Shown here piece after piece: positions 22,190 to 34,566 of a stretch of DNA of 64,000 nt (positions are counted from its first letter, which is position 1; the number at the start of each line of letters is the position of its first letter). Under the pieces are notes generated by a model. It had not been told where the DNA came from. It was given only the letters and a program-made list of their open reading frames with translations, and made no database searches. Position numbers and translations under genes: made by a program. The DNA lies in assembly GCA_023053685.1 (NCBI GenBank), contig JALIGW010000003.1:139714626-139778625 (forward strand). The letters run 5' to 3'. The DNA is from Diadophis punctatus similis (taxonomy: Eukaryota; Chordata; Lepidosauria; Squamata; Dipsadidae).

Positions 22190-23700
22190 GAGCTGGCAGG
22201 GTACTCTGCTGAATTAATGAAGCCACTTGTACATTAGAGCCTTGCCCTCTTGGATAGTAAGAGTGGCTACAGAAAGTATGGGTACAATAGTATGGGTACA
22301 AGAGACTGTAAATGCATCCTTAGGGGAGTGGATAATGGCACCTTCCTGAAGGAGGGGGGGATAGCACGCCCCTTGTTCCTCAAAAAGTTATTTCTTGATC
22401 AGGCTAACTTAGGTAACTATTGACCTAGTGTTCTTTTGTATGGTTGTTTAGTAGTTTGTTAAACTCAGATGCAGAAGATCGTGGATGAAATGAATTGTCT
22501 TTCTGTCAGGGTTGAGGCTAGAGCATGGGTCTGAAGCATCATGGTCACTCTTGTGGATAACCTGTGGCTAATCATGGAAGAAAGTAGTATGTTCCTCTCC
22601 TCATCCTTTTAGATCTCTCAGCATCATCTGATACCCTCAACAGTAGCATCTTTTTGGGGGGAAACTCTGAGATTTGGGGATTGAAGGCACTGTATTGCAG
22701 AGGTTCCACTCCTTCCTGAGTAAGCTTTTCCAATAAGTGTTCCAGACCAGGGCTCTCCAAACCTAGCAACTTTAAGACTTGTGGACTTCAACTTCCAGGA
22801 TTCCCCAGGAATTGGAGGAATTATGGCAATTGAAGTCCACAAATCTTAAAGTTGCTAGGTCTGGAGAGCCCTGTTCTGGCTTGTGCATTCCAGTGCAGAG
22901 TCTCCCAGAACCTAGTCCTGCTTCCCACCATATTTACAATCTACACAAAACCCCTGAGGGAGGTCATCTATTAGTCCAGTGCCCAGTGTATTGACGATAC
23001 CCATCTCTATATCTCAACACCAGAGTCATGGAAGCTGTGAGGGACACATGGGGCAAAAGAGACTTAGAGATTGAATCCCAGCAAAATGAAGTTATTGTTG
23101 AGACACAATCCATGACAGCATGAAGTTTCCATCCAGTGTCAGTCCTGTTGACAGGGTTGCACTTCCTCTGAAAGTGTGGAAGCAATGAACAAGAGGGCCT
23201 TTAGCCAACTCCAGCAGATCTGCCAGCATTGCCCATTCCTGAACTGGGAGATCCTGAAGAAAGCAACCTCTGTCATATGTCAGTTAGACCACTGCGATTT
23301 CCTCTCAATGGGGTTTGAAGATGAACAGAATGCAACTGTTGACCTACTAACTGGTGCTTGTTGGAGTTGACAGAATAGCATCTATCTTGTGTAAGCTTCA
23401 TTGGTTATCAGTAGGCTTCAGGTTCAATTCAAGTGCCAGTTGGTATCTATAAACCTTATTACCTGCTCAACTTCCATGACCTGGCTGGGAGAAGATGCCG
23501 AAGTTCCTACCAGTAAAAACATCAGAGAGGATACAAACTCAGCAAATACCATTCTTTAAAGCGAATCTCTTGTTCTCCTCTGGAAATGTTTACTTTCCTG
23601 TAGTTAGGCTAACCCCATCCTTCTATTCGTTAGGAAGAAATGCTGAAGCTCCCCTTCCCTATGGCATGACTTTTAGTGTCATATTTTAAAAACCAATAAA
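22190..23700 (+). pseudogene. Degenerate L2 LINE reverse transcriptase
   Basis: Reverse transcriptase blocks appear in order across broken frames. About 22590 reads LLILLDLSASSDTLNSSI, the LLDLSAAFDTxDH block. About 22895-23010 has a PQGSVLSPLLF-like block and CIDDTHLYIS, the YADDTQLY catalytic block with Ala changed. About 23265 reads VICQLDHCDFL (VTSRLDYCN-like). About 23398 resembles LHWLPV. It is interrupted by the palindromic element 22748-22873. Strongly decayed. Confidence 0.7.
22748..22873. mobile_element. Palindromic hAT-like MITE (GACTTCAACT(C/T)CCAG family)
   Basis: Ends CAGGGCTCTCCAAACC and GGAGAGCCCTG with long complementary arms around CTTGTGGACTTCAACTTCC. Flanking octamers do not match clearly. 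Inserted in the L2 remnant. Confidence 0.7.
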
Positions 23701-24182
23701 TAAGGTGTATTTATAAGGTGTATATTTTTTAATTTTTGTTTAATGTTTTACATATTTTATTGATGTTTAAATTAAGTAGTTTATAGGTGATCTACACTTA
23801 GCCCCATACAAGCAATTATAATACATGACATTAAACTGCAGGTTCTTAGGCTGTAAAATGAGAATTTTATATTCCCTCTGCTGGGAATTTATTTTTGGAA
23901 GATGCAAGAAAAACTTGACCTTATATTTTCTTCCCTATGACAACAATGGAACCATCACCAACGTCAGTAAATAGTTAACCAGTTATTTGTTTCACGCCTG
24001 GCAAAATATCTAATGATCTTTATCATCTGACCAAGAATGAAACAAAATTGAGTTGCTGGAATTTATGTTTTCAGCTATGCTGTTCCTGCTTCCTAGCACG
24101 CGTTGGCAGAATCTCTGGCATATCTTGATTTTCTTGACTTTCTTCTTCACTTTAAGAATGCAATCTGATACGGGGCTTGAAC

Positions 24183-24337
24183 CAGCAGTGGGCTGCTCCC
24201 GGTTTGGCCCGGTTCTGCGAACCGGTAGTGGCAGCAGTGGGAGGCTCCGCCCACCTGCCCGGGACACTTCTGCACATGCGCAGAAGCATTGAGCATGCAC
24301 GCGAACTGGTAGCAACGGGTTTTAGAACCCACTACTG
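24183..24337. mobile_element. Short hAT MITE (CAGTGGTGGGTT family)
   Basis: Ends CAGCAGTGGGCTGC and AACCCACTACTG, exact 8-bp duplication GCTTGAAC (24175-24182, 24338-24345). Contains CCGGTTTGGCCCGGTTCTGC and ACATGCGCAGAAG. 155 bp. Confidence 0.93.
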
Positions 24338-24345
24338 GCTTGAAC

Positions 24346-24878
24346 ACATCAAGTGAAAGTCAGGGACAATGTTTCCATCCCCTTTATTTAATTTGAATTA
24401 AATTTAAATATTAATTAAACCAGATTTTCTTTTTGTACTGGCCCCATGTAATACTTTTTGGAGTATGATCCCTGGCATACCACTCAAAGACCAAAGACCA
24501 TCTTTGGCCAATAATGTGCATGCCTCATGACCAACCTGTTCACCTAAAAAACAGATTATCTCAGTCTTAAATAATCACCTCTGTCACTGTGCAACATGGG
24601 CTAAGTATATCGACAATCGTAGAAAGTGAGCAGAAATGCAAAACCTTCCTCTGATCTGATAATGTCTTTGTAGGAGTTTACCATTAGCTAATCAATCATC
24701 TGCAAATTCTGATCAACACTGCTCTGCCAGCAATTGATAAAGATACTATAAGCCTCCATTGTGATATACTGTATGTGATATACATGTGTCACCAATATGC
24801 TTACTCCCCCAAGTACACAAAAATGAGACTCAGAAGCGAGATCTATGTACCATCCATCAAAATAGGCAATCACAGTTA
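24346..24878. other. No recognisable feature
   Basis: AT-rich, apparently single-copy. Confidence 0.4.
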
Positions 24879-25367
24879 CCGTATTTTTCGGAGTATAAGA
24901 CGCACCTTTTTCCTCCCTAAGAGAGGCTGAAAATTTGGGTGCGTCTTATACTCCGAATGTAGTTTTTCTGAAGCTTTTTTCCCCAGCCCTAACGAGGTGC
25001 TAACGATCTTCCCGGCTTCCTATTCTGTCCTTGCAGGCTTGTTTTCATTCCTACTTCCTCTGAAAAAGGTTTTTTTCAGCCCTAACGAGGTGCTAACAAT
25101 CCGCCTTGCAGCATTTCTTTTTATTGCTACTCCCTCAAAGTAATTTTTACCAGCCCTAAGTTTTTGCAGGCTTGTTTTCATTCCTACTCCCTCTGGAAAA
25201 GATTTTTTTCAGCCCTAACCAGGGGATAAAATAATGTGCTGAAGCTGAACAGACTAAGGACGCTAGCCAGATGAATACCTGGTAGGTAGATTTTTCCCCC
25301 TATTTTCCTCCCCCAAAACTAAGGTGCGTCTTATATTCCGGTGCGTCTTATACTCCGAAAAATACGG
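24879..25367. mobile_element. TA-flanked MITE with CCGTATTTTTCGG termini, copy 2
   Basis: Better-preserved copy: CCGTATTTTTCGGAGTATAA and TTATACTCCGAAAAATACGG, between TTA and TAA. Each end has GTGCGTCTTATACTCCG as a subterminal repeat, doubled on the right. Several diverged CAGCCCTAACGAGGTGCTAA units lie inside. Confidence 0.85.
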
Positions 25368-25544
25368 TAACTTCATAAGTGTTTGCTACAAGGGAAAAAT
25401 CACTATTTTCCTCTACAGAGAAGAGAAATGTTTTAGTATATTATTGTTGTGATTTTTTTTTACAAATGTAGTTAAGATGACTGGGCTGGAGGCATGACAA
25501 AAATAAAAATAAAAATCTAGCCTATCCATGATCTTTTACTAGAT

Positions 25545-25970
25545 CAGTGGTGGCGAACCTATGGCACGGGTGCCACAGGTGGCACGCGGAGCCATATCTG
25601 CCGGCACGCAAGCCTTTGCCCTAGCTCAGCTCCAGCGTGCATGTGCATGCCCGCCAGCTGATTTTTCGCTCGCGCAAAGGCTCTGGGAGGGTGATTTCAG
25701 CCTCCAGAGGGCCTCTGGGGTGGCAAGGGGGAGCGTTTTTGCCCTCCCCAAGCTCCAGGAAAGCCTCTGGAGCCTGGGGAGGGCGAAAAATGGGCCTACC
25801 GGGCCCACTGGAAGTCATGAAACGGGGGAGTGGGGGGGGTCACACACGCATGCGCAGGGGGGTGGGGCGAGTGTGGGGCTTTGAATTATGGGTGTGGACA
25901 CGCACGTGTGTGTGATAGCACGCACACACACTATTTCGGCACCCGAGGAAAAAAAGGTTTGCCATCACTG
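25545..25970. mobile_element. hAT element (CAGTGATGGCGAACC family), copy 1
   Basis: Ends CAGTGGTGGCGAACCTATGG and GGTTTGCCATCACTG, exact 8-bp duplication TACTAGAT (25537-25544, 25971-25978). The interior has GGCCTCTGGGG and CCTCTGGAGCCTGGGGAGGG cassettes like those at 43727 and 47443, and GCATGCGCAGGGG. The open frames are GC-driven. Confidence 0.93.
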
Positions 25971-25978
25971 TACTAGAT

Positions 25979-27219
25979 GATAAAACAAAAATGTAAACCG
26001 GTACAACATAAGAGACAACATTACTTTGTTCTCATCTCCTCCTCATTAATTTTGAATTTCAGAATTTATTGTTCCTTTTGCCCACACAACATAACGTGAT
26101 CTGCTCAAGGCTTTTTATTTTGACTCCTTATTGGCAAAGCCTTCAACTTGTACTACGGACTTTAGCCTTGAAGCCAAGTGCAAATTAGCTTTAAATCAGT
26201 GAAGCTGATTAAAGCCTCATTGTATCTGAGTCCTAATAGGAAGCATATAGACAAAAGAGAGGGTGGGGGGGAGAAAGGAAAGACCCACTTAAACGCAGCA
26301 AGAGTTGCCTCTTGTAACTTGGAATGTGTGCAATGCTTCTCAGCTTCATTTTTCTTGGATAAAAACCATGAAAGGCTTCGGGCTATTTACCTGCTGAGAG
26401 AATGGAGCCATATTTCTAGTTTGATGGAAATAGCCAAGGAACAATCAAAGGCATTACTGTACTTTGTTTCTCCTAAACAGTAAATAGCTTTTTAAATAAA
26501 AAATTAAAAAAGAACTCTAAAATGAAGGAAAGGAGGAATGGAATCAAATCATTCCAAAGTACCTTTCTTTAATGTGAACATTTTATATTGACTTAAATGC
26601 ATGCCAATGCCAAATATAAAATACAATACTTGGGAAACAATGAAAATTTTCTAAGAATGATCAACTTATAAGGAATTTGATGTTGGGCTTTTCCCTTTTT
26701 TTATTTTAAGAAAAGATCAAAGGTCCTTTGAGCTAAGTTTGAGTCCGGGTGACTACATGAACATAGCCATGCAGTTTTCAAAGCAACGGTACCAAGGTGG
26801 ATCCCCAGTGGCTTTTCCCAATATTTCTTTTAAACTTTCATGGTCTGGACGGCGGCCTAAGGTTTTGTTGGTCCTCTCTAACACAAGGAGGAATCAAATT
26901 TGACTCTGCTTAGCTTTTCTAGAGATCAGCCATGGTCAGTTAAATGTGCTTCTGCTGCAATGCATCCCTTTTTTAAATACCTCTTCTAGTAAACCAGCAC
27001 CAAAAGTTTTTCTTTTCAAACAGTGCAAGATTTTCAGCATAAGCCTGTGTGAGAATCGGGGTGGGAGTTGGTTAGGAGGAAGCAATGTGCTAGTTCTACC
27101 ACTACATCTAAACTCCTGCTATCTCCTCAAGATGGAAGGTGGGCGGACAGTTTTCCTTGGCTTTCTAGCCTACCAACCTTTATACAGTTTTATTTTCTCC
27201 ATGGAAAGTTTTCTATACC
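25979..27219. other. No recognisable feature
   Basis: The frame at 26178-26483 (101 codons) shows no domain. No repeat ends were seen. Confidence 0.4.
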
Positions 27220-27335
27220 CAGGGGTCTCCAACCTTGGCAAGTTTAAGCCTGGAAGACTTCAACTCCCAGAATTCCCCAGCCAGCTGAGCTGGCTGGGGA
27301 ATTCTGGGAGTTGAAGTCCTCCAGGCTTAAACTTG
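27220..27335. mobile_element. Palindromic hAT-like MITE, right end truncated
   Basis: CAGGGGTCTCCAACCTTGGC opens it. The arms GACTTCAACTCCCAGAATTCC-type run into GGAATTCTGGGAGTTGAAGT, forming a stem of about 45 bp. The expected right end is missing after TTAAACTTG. Confidence 0.75.
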
Positions 27336-28220
27336 TTCTGTGGGAAAGTGAAACTAAACTGCAGACATTCTAGGTTAGCATGCTGTATACATAAGGAAGG
27401 GGTCTATATTGAGATCTGTTTGGATTCTCCCTCTTGAGGGAAATAAGTGGATTTAGATCTTTCTGTTTCAAGACTTAAGTCTCTATGTTTGGTTCAGCTA
27501 ATGGGACCTCAAGTAGTCTGAGCAATCAATAGGTAGATGGAAGGAAATTATTGTGGAAGATCTTGACCTCCTTAGCAAACCATGGATAAATACTTCTGGC
27601 AAATTTTACCTCCCTCCCCCCCCCTCAAGAGAACTAGTTTTTCTCTCTTTAAAAAAATAGCTAATTATTTAATATCAAAGGTTTCAGACACTACACTGGG
27701 ATCTTTGGAATTTATTTCTGTCACCTATAACTAAGTATCTAGGCTGCCAAAATCTGATAAATCACCAGATGGCAGTAAAGAGGCATCAATTTTCTGCCAT
27801 CTGGTGGGCATCCAAGTTGTTGAAGCTCAGAATGGACTAATATGATCTCAGGAATCTACAGTATATGCCAATAAAGAACACTTGTGGATAGTGGGCATAG
27901 CACACTATGCTATGGTTAGCAATATATCTTCATGGGGTACCCAGACAGGACGATGCTGTAATGGCCCAGTTTAACCTATGCAGAGGAGATAGACACATGA
28001 TAGGTTACCATGCAATAATTCAAGGTGACAGGAGGAAAAAAATCAATACAGGCTAACAGTATCCTTCATGTTTTTGCGACATATGTTTCCTGCCACTACT
28101 TTTTTCATGAAAATCTCAAAAGACAGGGTTTTGTAAGTGATTGTTCACACATACACAAATGCACACACACACCCATACAGAGAGAGAGAAGAGAGAGAAA
28201 CCTATACAGGCCTGAGCAAA
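27336..28220. other. No recognisable feature
   Basis: AT-rich, apparently single-copy. A short CA/GA run lies at about 28165-28200. Confidence 0.4.
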
Positions 28221-28904
28221 CTACAAGTAGTCCTGAACTTACAATCATTTGTTTATCAATATCAGTATTAATATTACTACCTTTTTATATACCTTAAATT
28301 TCAATTTTTGCAGTTTCACTTACACTATCAGTGAATTGCTTACATCTTGAAATCTATGAGAAGATCACAATACAGTCTAGATATTTTAATCTGCTATTGT
28401 TCCTAATGAGTTTTGTTTTTCTTCTTTTATGTGTTGCTAGCCTGCTTTATTGTTTGTAGTGTATTGTTATATAGTTGTAATATCCTATATAAGATCTAAT
28501 TCCTATAATTAGATCTAAGTGGTACAAGATTTTACCATTCTGTTAGTAATGCTTATATTTACATTAATAGTATGTTATTTTATATATTAATTTTTATTCC
28601 TACTATGACTGTAATTCTATGTATTTGATATTGTTCTATGCCTGAAACAAAGATTGACCAATTGACTGGCTTATTATAGGCAGGAGACCCTGCTAGCAAG
28701 AGAATGACCACAAAAACTGCTAATATCGAATCCCAGTTTTAGGCCTTTCTTGGGCAGCTTGGCACTATCTGAAGGTGCTCCGTGTGTTCAAAGTTTTTCT
28801 TTTTTTCTTTAGTCCTATAAATCACGCAAAAGAAAGAGGAAGAAGTACGTGTGGATTGGAATGCTGAAGCAGCAATTTTAGCAAATGCTAAAGGGTATCT
28901 CAGA

Positions 28905-29030
28905 TGCTGAGTTCTATAAAGTCTGAAATCTAATTATTTTTATGTGTTATAATGCCTTGAGCTGCTGGAGGCCAGTGGGAGGGGATGTGAAAATGTGGCA
29001 CTAAATAAAAACAGTAATACACTGTCAAGC
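28905..29030 (+). repeat. Possible old LINE 3' end
   Basis: GCCTTGAGCTGCTGGAGGCC followed by GGCACTAAATAAA resembles a decayed L2-type 3' hairpin and tail. Confidence 0.35.
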
Positions 29031-29142
29031 TCAAGCCCAGAGATGGCACAGCAAAATCCAATCGAGTTGTATCCTTCATTTGCTTATAGCTGATGGACAG
29101 AATCTTGCCAAACTAAAGCTATAACTTGCTAACCGACTAGGG

Positions 29143-29370
29143 CAGTGATGGTGAACCTTTTTCTGGTTGTGTGGCAAAAGTGTGTGTGTGCATGTGTAAT
29201 AGCGCGTGCGCATGCCGGCGCCCACAATGCAATGAGCGCCCCACCTGTGCATGCGTGCATGACCCCCCATGGTCCCCCATGCATGCGCCCCGTACTGCGC
29301 ATGCGCGCATCCCCTCACATGCACCACTAGCTCATGCCCCCCGGCCCGTTTTGGGCCTGGAAAGCCTCCT
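29143..29370. mobile_element. hAT element (CAGTGATGGCGAACC family), left end only
   Basis: CAGTGATGGTGAACCTTTTT then GTGCGCATGCCGGCGCCCAC and ACTGCGCATGCGCGC, as in the copy at 40425. No matching right end was found, so the right limit is arbitrary and the element may extend into the GC-rich sequence after it. Confidence 0.65.
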
Positions 29371-30880
29371 GCACCAAACTTTGCCAGTGCGAACGGTCTG
29401 CTGCCGCCGCTGTTCCTCCTCCTCCTCCTGCCAGCCTCGCACTCCAGGCAGCGTCCAGCATGGCCATTTGCGCCGGCAAGGGTTGGTGAAACCCTCTTCC
29501 ACCACAAGGGAGCATAACTGCTTCCCAGCCGGCACGCCTCTTACTGCTTACGGCACTCTCCTCTAGTCCTCCTGGGGGGAGCTCACCTCCCCACAGGCGG
29601 CTTCTCCTTCTCCTTCTCCCATCAGAGGAAAAGGAGCAGAGCTGCCAGCCATTCTAGAGCTTCCCTGTCTCCCCGCCAGAGCGGGCTTCTGCTGCAGCCC
29701 CAAGCCTCTGGCGGGGAGGGATAGAAGCCCCAGCCCTCTGTTCTTGCCCCCCCACCCCCAAATTTTTTAAAAGAAAAACAATATTGGATATATACTTCAT
29801 ACTCTATACTTTGTGTGTATAGCAAAACCGCCTTGCAGCCTTGTTTGACATAACCTTTATTAATCTGAAACTCAGTAAACAGTTATTTATATAATTTATT
29901 CATCTCAAATCCCCTCGGAGCATGTGGAGAATGCTCCTTCCTTCTATAAACTGCCCGCCTCAACCTAAAGCTTGCCGGGGCTTCTTGCAACCTCAGTCGC
30001 ATCTGAGTGCCTTGCTCGTGAGATCTGTCTTAAAGCTCTTCTCAGTTGAAAGGAGGCGGAGGCAAGCAGCCCACCAGACGGATGCCTTCTTCCTCTCCCT
30101 CCTTCCTGACCAGAGGTGGGTTCCTACCAGTTCGGACCAATTCTATAGAACCGTTAGTAACTTGGAGGCCTGGGTCGCTGGAGCCGGCAGCGACCCAGGC
30201 CTGCCACGCTCCCAAGCCGGTTCTCTCGGTGGTGCCATAGGAGCCACCATCTTATTTTTTGCTTCTGCGCATGTGCAGTAGCTTTTTTTAGTACTGCGCA
30301 TAAGCGCCCACCTGTGCAAAGTGCGCATGCAGCGCACAACACATGCCCGCCAGCGCGGCATGTCCCTGAGCAAACCGGCAGCAGCAGAATCCGGAACCCA
30401 CCCCTGTTCCTGATGTGACGAGAGTAAGGGCGCTGCTGGCTGGGTTACCCTGCAGGGGGAAAGCAGGCCACGCTGGACCGCGGCCTTGTTCTTTCTACGA
30501 AAGGTGCTTTAGCCAGGCTGAGGCTCCCGGTGGCAACACAGTGGACAAGCTCTAACCTCAAAGCACGCCAAAGCCGGGCCAGTATCCATCAGCTCCAGAA
30601 GCAGCGCCCGAATGCTGCTCCACCCTCACTGGGCCAGATCCCTGCCTGCTTGGGCTTTGCCTCCGCTTCCTGCTCCCCTCGCAGAGGATGCTTTAAAGAC
30701 TCGTCCCTGAGCCGCGCGGCTGTTAGGCGATTGGCTGCCGCTTGCCCGGTCTCGTTCGGTCCTTGGCACCAGCTTTCACTCGCTTTGGGGGAAACCAGGG
30801 GGGGGATAACAGAGGCCCCAGCGGAAGCTTTGCGGCTGACTGGCCAGCAGCCAGCCTGTGCACCAAGGCGTACACACACG
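29371..30880. other. GC-rich block, possible promoter or degraded transposon interior
   Basis: Apart from the MITE 30111-30406, this block is much richer in G+C than its surroundings. It includes a (CCT)n run near 29415, CCGCCGCTGTTCC, and GGCGATTGGCTGCCGC (inverted CCAAT box) near 30728. Open frames occur on both strands, none with a known domain. It could be a CpG-rich gene start or the inside of a large hAT element. I cannot decide. Confidence 0.35.
30111..30406. mobile_element. hAT MITE, GGTTCGGACCGG subgroup, copy 2
   Basis: Ends CAGAGGTGGGTTCC and GGAACCCACCCCTG. Octamers TTCCTGAC (30103-30110) and TTCCTGAT (30407-30414) differ at one base. Contains the perfect stem GGGTCGCTGG...CAGCGACCC and TCTGCGCATGTGCAG. 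Inserted into the GC-rich block. Confidence 0.88.
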
Positions 30881-31568
30881 TGTCGAGACCCGTGACATGT
30901 GTGACATTATTGATTTATATGTCCATGTGTAGGTGAGGGGGCCCATATTAGTCTTGTTCCAGCACTTAATAATCCCCTCGGTGGCCCTGCCAACACGAAT
31001 CTGAAAGCTCGGAAGATTAAACTTCTGGTCCTGGTAACTGACCCAGATTGGATCTTGCAACATTATCCTGGGACATGTATATTCACCTTTATTTGTGATA
31101 AGGTTTCTATGCTAAAATGGTAGCAATTAAAAACAAAACTGAGAAAAGTAGGTGTTCCTTTTGTCTTTCAGGAAGCCTTTAATTAGACCCAATATTTATT
31201 TATTCATGACTGTCCAAAGACAGACTCTGAAGAAACAGCACTTGCTTTGTTTAATGTTCTATTACGGTATGTGTGCATTGCAGTAACTTCTAGCCTAGAG
31301 ATAATAGTTGACCATCTTCTCCAGATAGCAGTGTGATTATCTATGAGAAGCACACACATCCCGTTTTTTCTGTGCAAGGGTTTTTGCACCCCTTCAAAAC
31401 CTGCAAAATGTGGTACAAATGAGGTGATGTTTTATTATCGTGGGAAATATTGCTTCCGTTGCTTCTATTGTTCTCTTAAAACTATTAAGCATAAAACTTA
31501 AAACTCATTAAGATGAACGTGCCACCAATTCGGTTGGCACTGTGGGAGCCTTAACCCATTCTGCATCG
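30881..31568. other. No recognisable feature
   Basis: Moderately AT-rich sequence between the GC-rich block and the next hAT element. Confidence 0.4.
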
Positions 31569-31576
31569 GTCTGATG

Positions 31577-32031
31577 CAGAGGTGGATTCCTGTCAGAGCT
31601 GCCCGGTGCGCAGCTCTGGTAGGGAGCGGCCGATTGCGTAATTTGTGCGCAACCGCTCCGGAGCCCTCTCTGCTGGTCCACTGCGCGCGTCGCCATTTTT
31701 TCTGTAAATTTTTGGCCGATTTTGCTTCTGCGCATGCGTGGAAGCAAAATTGCACCGAAATCTCGCGAGGGGACACGCAAGAGAGAGAGATTTTGGCGAG
31801 ATTTTGCTTCTGCGCATGCGCAGAAGCAAAATCGCACCAAAATCTCACGCGCACACGCATCCCCTCGCAAGATTTTGGCACAATTTTGCTTCCACGCATG
31901 CGCAGAAGCAAAATCACATGAGGGGGCACGCACGGGTAGTGAGCACGCACGCGTAGTGAGCACGCACGCACCCAAAGTGTGGAGATGTGCGCGCAGTGCA
32001 CCGGCACCAGTAAGGGAGGAACCCACCAATG
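31577..32031. mobile_element. hAT element with three NRF1-like palindromes
   Basis: Ends CAGAGGTGGATTCC and GGAACCCACCAATG, exact 8-bp duplication GTCTGATG (31569-31576, 32032-32039). Three spaced GCTTC(T/C)(G/A)CGCATGCG palindromes separate AAAATCGCACCAAAATCTC-type spacers of about 75-80 bp. One has a perfect TGCGCATGCGCA (31811-31822). Overlapping open frames here are artefacts of these repeats. Confidence 0.92.
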
Positions 32032-32365
32032 GTCTGATGCTTCTTCTCTCTAACCAGAGGGCTCAAATAGACATTTACAGTGTATATATATTCATTAGAT
32101 TCAAGGAAACTCTTTTCTGAAGGAAGCACTTCTATCACCACATTGTCTTAATCCTAAAACTGCATTTTCTGGTCACCTAAAAGAATTCCTTGCATATGTT
32201 AATTCTCTCCTCGCCCTCCACCACCACCACCCCACATTATCCATTTTACCAACAAATATCCATCAAGGAATAAATATCAGTTGTCGCAACCATTAGCGCA
32301 AGCTTCCCACAAACTGGGCTTTCCAGATGTTTGGAATTATGATAATAAGATAATAAAAAAATAAG

Positions 32366-32597
32366 AGCCGAGGTGGCGCAGCGGTTAGAGGCAGTACTGC
32401 AGGCCACTTTAGCTGACGGTGATCCGCAGGTCAGCGGTTCAAATCTCACCGGCTCAAGGTTGACTCAGCCTTCCATCCTTCCGAGGTAGGTAAAATGAGG
32501 ACCCAGATTGTTGGGGGCAATATAAATATACATTGCTTACTGGTGTAAACCGCTTAGAGAGTGCTTGCACTGTGAGGCGGTATATAAATGTCACAAA

Positions 32598-32640
<43 letters not shown>
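32366..32640 (+). mobile_element. Sauria-type SINE, (AAAT)n-tailed subfamily
   Basis: GCCGAGGTGGCGCAGCGGTT head and AAGGTTGACTCAGCCTTCCA body. It has the subfamily insert TATAAATATACATTGCTTAC and an AAAT tail in place of the TATTGC tail. Same subfamily as 63403. Confidence 0.92.
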
Positions 32641-34560
32641 AATTACAGATCCCAGAATCCTATTTTGCAGGGCCAATGTGTAATCCCAACGTGGCATACA
32701 TTTGCAATACTAGCTGGTAACTATGGTAGTCCCTGGTAACTAGCTTACACATAAGAAATGACATCGCTTTGGTAATGAGATCATTAAACAAACATTGTCA
32801 CAATGGACAAGATGTCACTGAGCTTTTTATCAGGCATCTCAGATGGGTGGATTCACATAAGATGATAAACTATAAATTGGTAGGTTTGGCTTGGTACATT
32901 ATGTGATCCTAACCATTATGGCTAGTAAGCTATGGGTTATGTATCAGCATGATGCATGAACGTGGTTGCCAATCAGCTAGTTTGCTCCCCTGTCCTCTTA
33001 CCAAAAGCTTCTAGTACTCCATAAAACTCAAAGAAAACCAAGCCTTTAACTCACCATAGTGGTATTCTGGCAAGCCCTGTGTTGTGTTTTACCCCAACAA
33101 ATCCTAATAGCGTATCAAACAAGCTCAAGGACTTTTTCCCAAGTCCGGCTAGGTGAAAAGGAATGGGGAGGCAGGCCATTGCAGACAATCTGTCTGAGGA
33201 GAAAGAAAACAAACAAAGGGATGATCTCACAGGAACATAAATCCCATCTGTAGCGTAAGTGTGGGAGGGAATCCTTCATTTTCAGGGAGGGGAGGAAGAC
33301 GATGCTGCCAGTTTGCTATCAGCCAGAGTTATGGTAAAATGGTTGTGTATCAAGATCTGTTAACATTTATTTTTTGTTATTCAAACCGCCAAGGAGCCTT
33401 GAGAAAAGTTCTTGGGGGATAGTCCAAACTATGGAATACTTCTCTTTAAAGACTTGCCAAAAACCCATGAAATGCTGAATATTGGGGGGGGGGGGATTTG
33501 CAGTGAAGTTTGCCATTCCATCTGTGGAAAGCTGAGTGAAGCTAAATCAGACTGAGGACTTACCTGAGCGTTTGTGGTGTATCCAGCAAATTCCAATAAA
33601 CTCAAGGCCACAGATTGCTTGTGTAGATGCAACTCCTCAGGAACAAAGTCATCTCTTGGAAGAGAATTATTGGGGAAAGAATTTGTTCGTTCTTCTGGTT
33701 ATTATCATACTTTAAAAGATAAATTGGGCCAATAGCTTTTGTGGCTGGTTTATCTCTCTAGAATGTGTTACACCTTTGCATTGCAATGTTACGAGTGGAA
33801 TTGTATCTTCATGATTGCCAGTTCTAAAACAATCCTAGCTCTTTGTTTTGGTTATCTGGATTCAAATTTTGCATATAAAGATTATCTGATTCCTCTTTGA
33901 ACTGGTTGATAATGCATTTTCTCTATCCAAGCAGCTACTATATTATTTCCCAATAAACGAAGATGCTACTAAAGAAATGTTGTTCATGTTGGATCTCTGA
34001 AGGTTGTATCTCACAGAAATTTGTTTCTGGAAACAAATATGCTTAATTGAGCTGTGGATGCTCCACAAGTTATTTATAAATAAGTCTTCCAGTTCCATGA
34101 AATGGTGGTATCCTTCTACTATTCATTATTTTTCAGGCTTCCGTGACAATCTGAAAAAGTGGCTGCTGTTTTAGTAAGTCAAACTATTAAACCAATATTT
34201 CTTAAATACAACTCTTAAAGGAACTATGTTTTTCTTAGGCTAACGCATAACCCAGAAAAAGGTTGTGGCTGGTACAGATGTTTTGCGTTCATGTGAAAAA
34301 CAAAATCTAGGTTTGTAAAATTGCAGCAAGGAAAAACAAAATATGTGAACTAAAATTTCCCCTGCCTCTAAAAATAAAACCATCTTCCAGGTTTTCGGCA
34401 AAGTTTTGTCATGCAAGGTTCAGAACCTCATGTTTTCCCAATCTCAACTCAAAGCAAGACAGCGGTTGACAGTAACTGTGGAGTCAATTCAGAAGGTTCA
34501 AGAAGAACAGTCAGTTACCAAATGCTGATATAATGGAATAACTTGCATGCATCCTTGTTA
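32641..34560. other. About 1.9 kb without recognisable features
   Basis: AT-rich. A poly-G run lies near 33484. No repeat ends, RNA gene or convincing exon. Confidence 0.45.
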
Positions 34561-34566
34561 GATTAG

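Noticed and set aside
31498..32120. Overlapping 115-173 codon frames on both strands with repeated RMRRSKI-like peptides
   Set aside because: They arise from the repeated GCTTCTGCGCATGCG palindrome in a hAT MITE with clear ends and target duplication.
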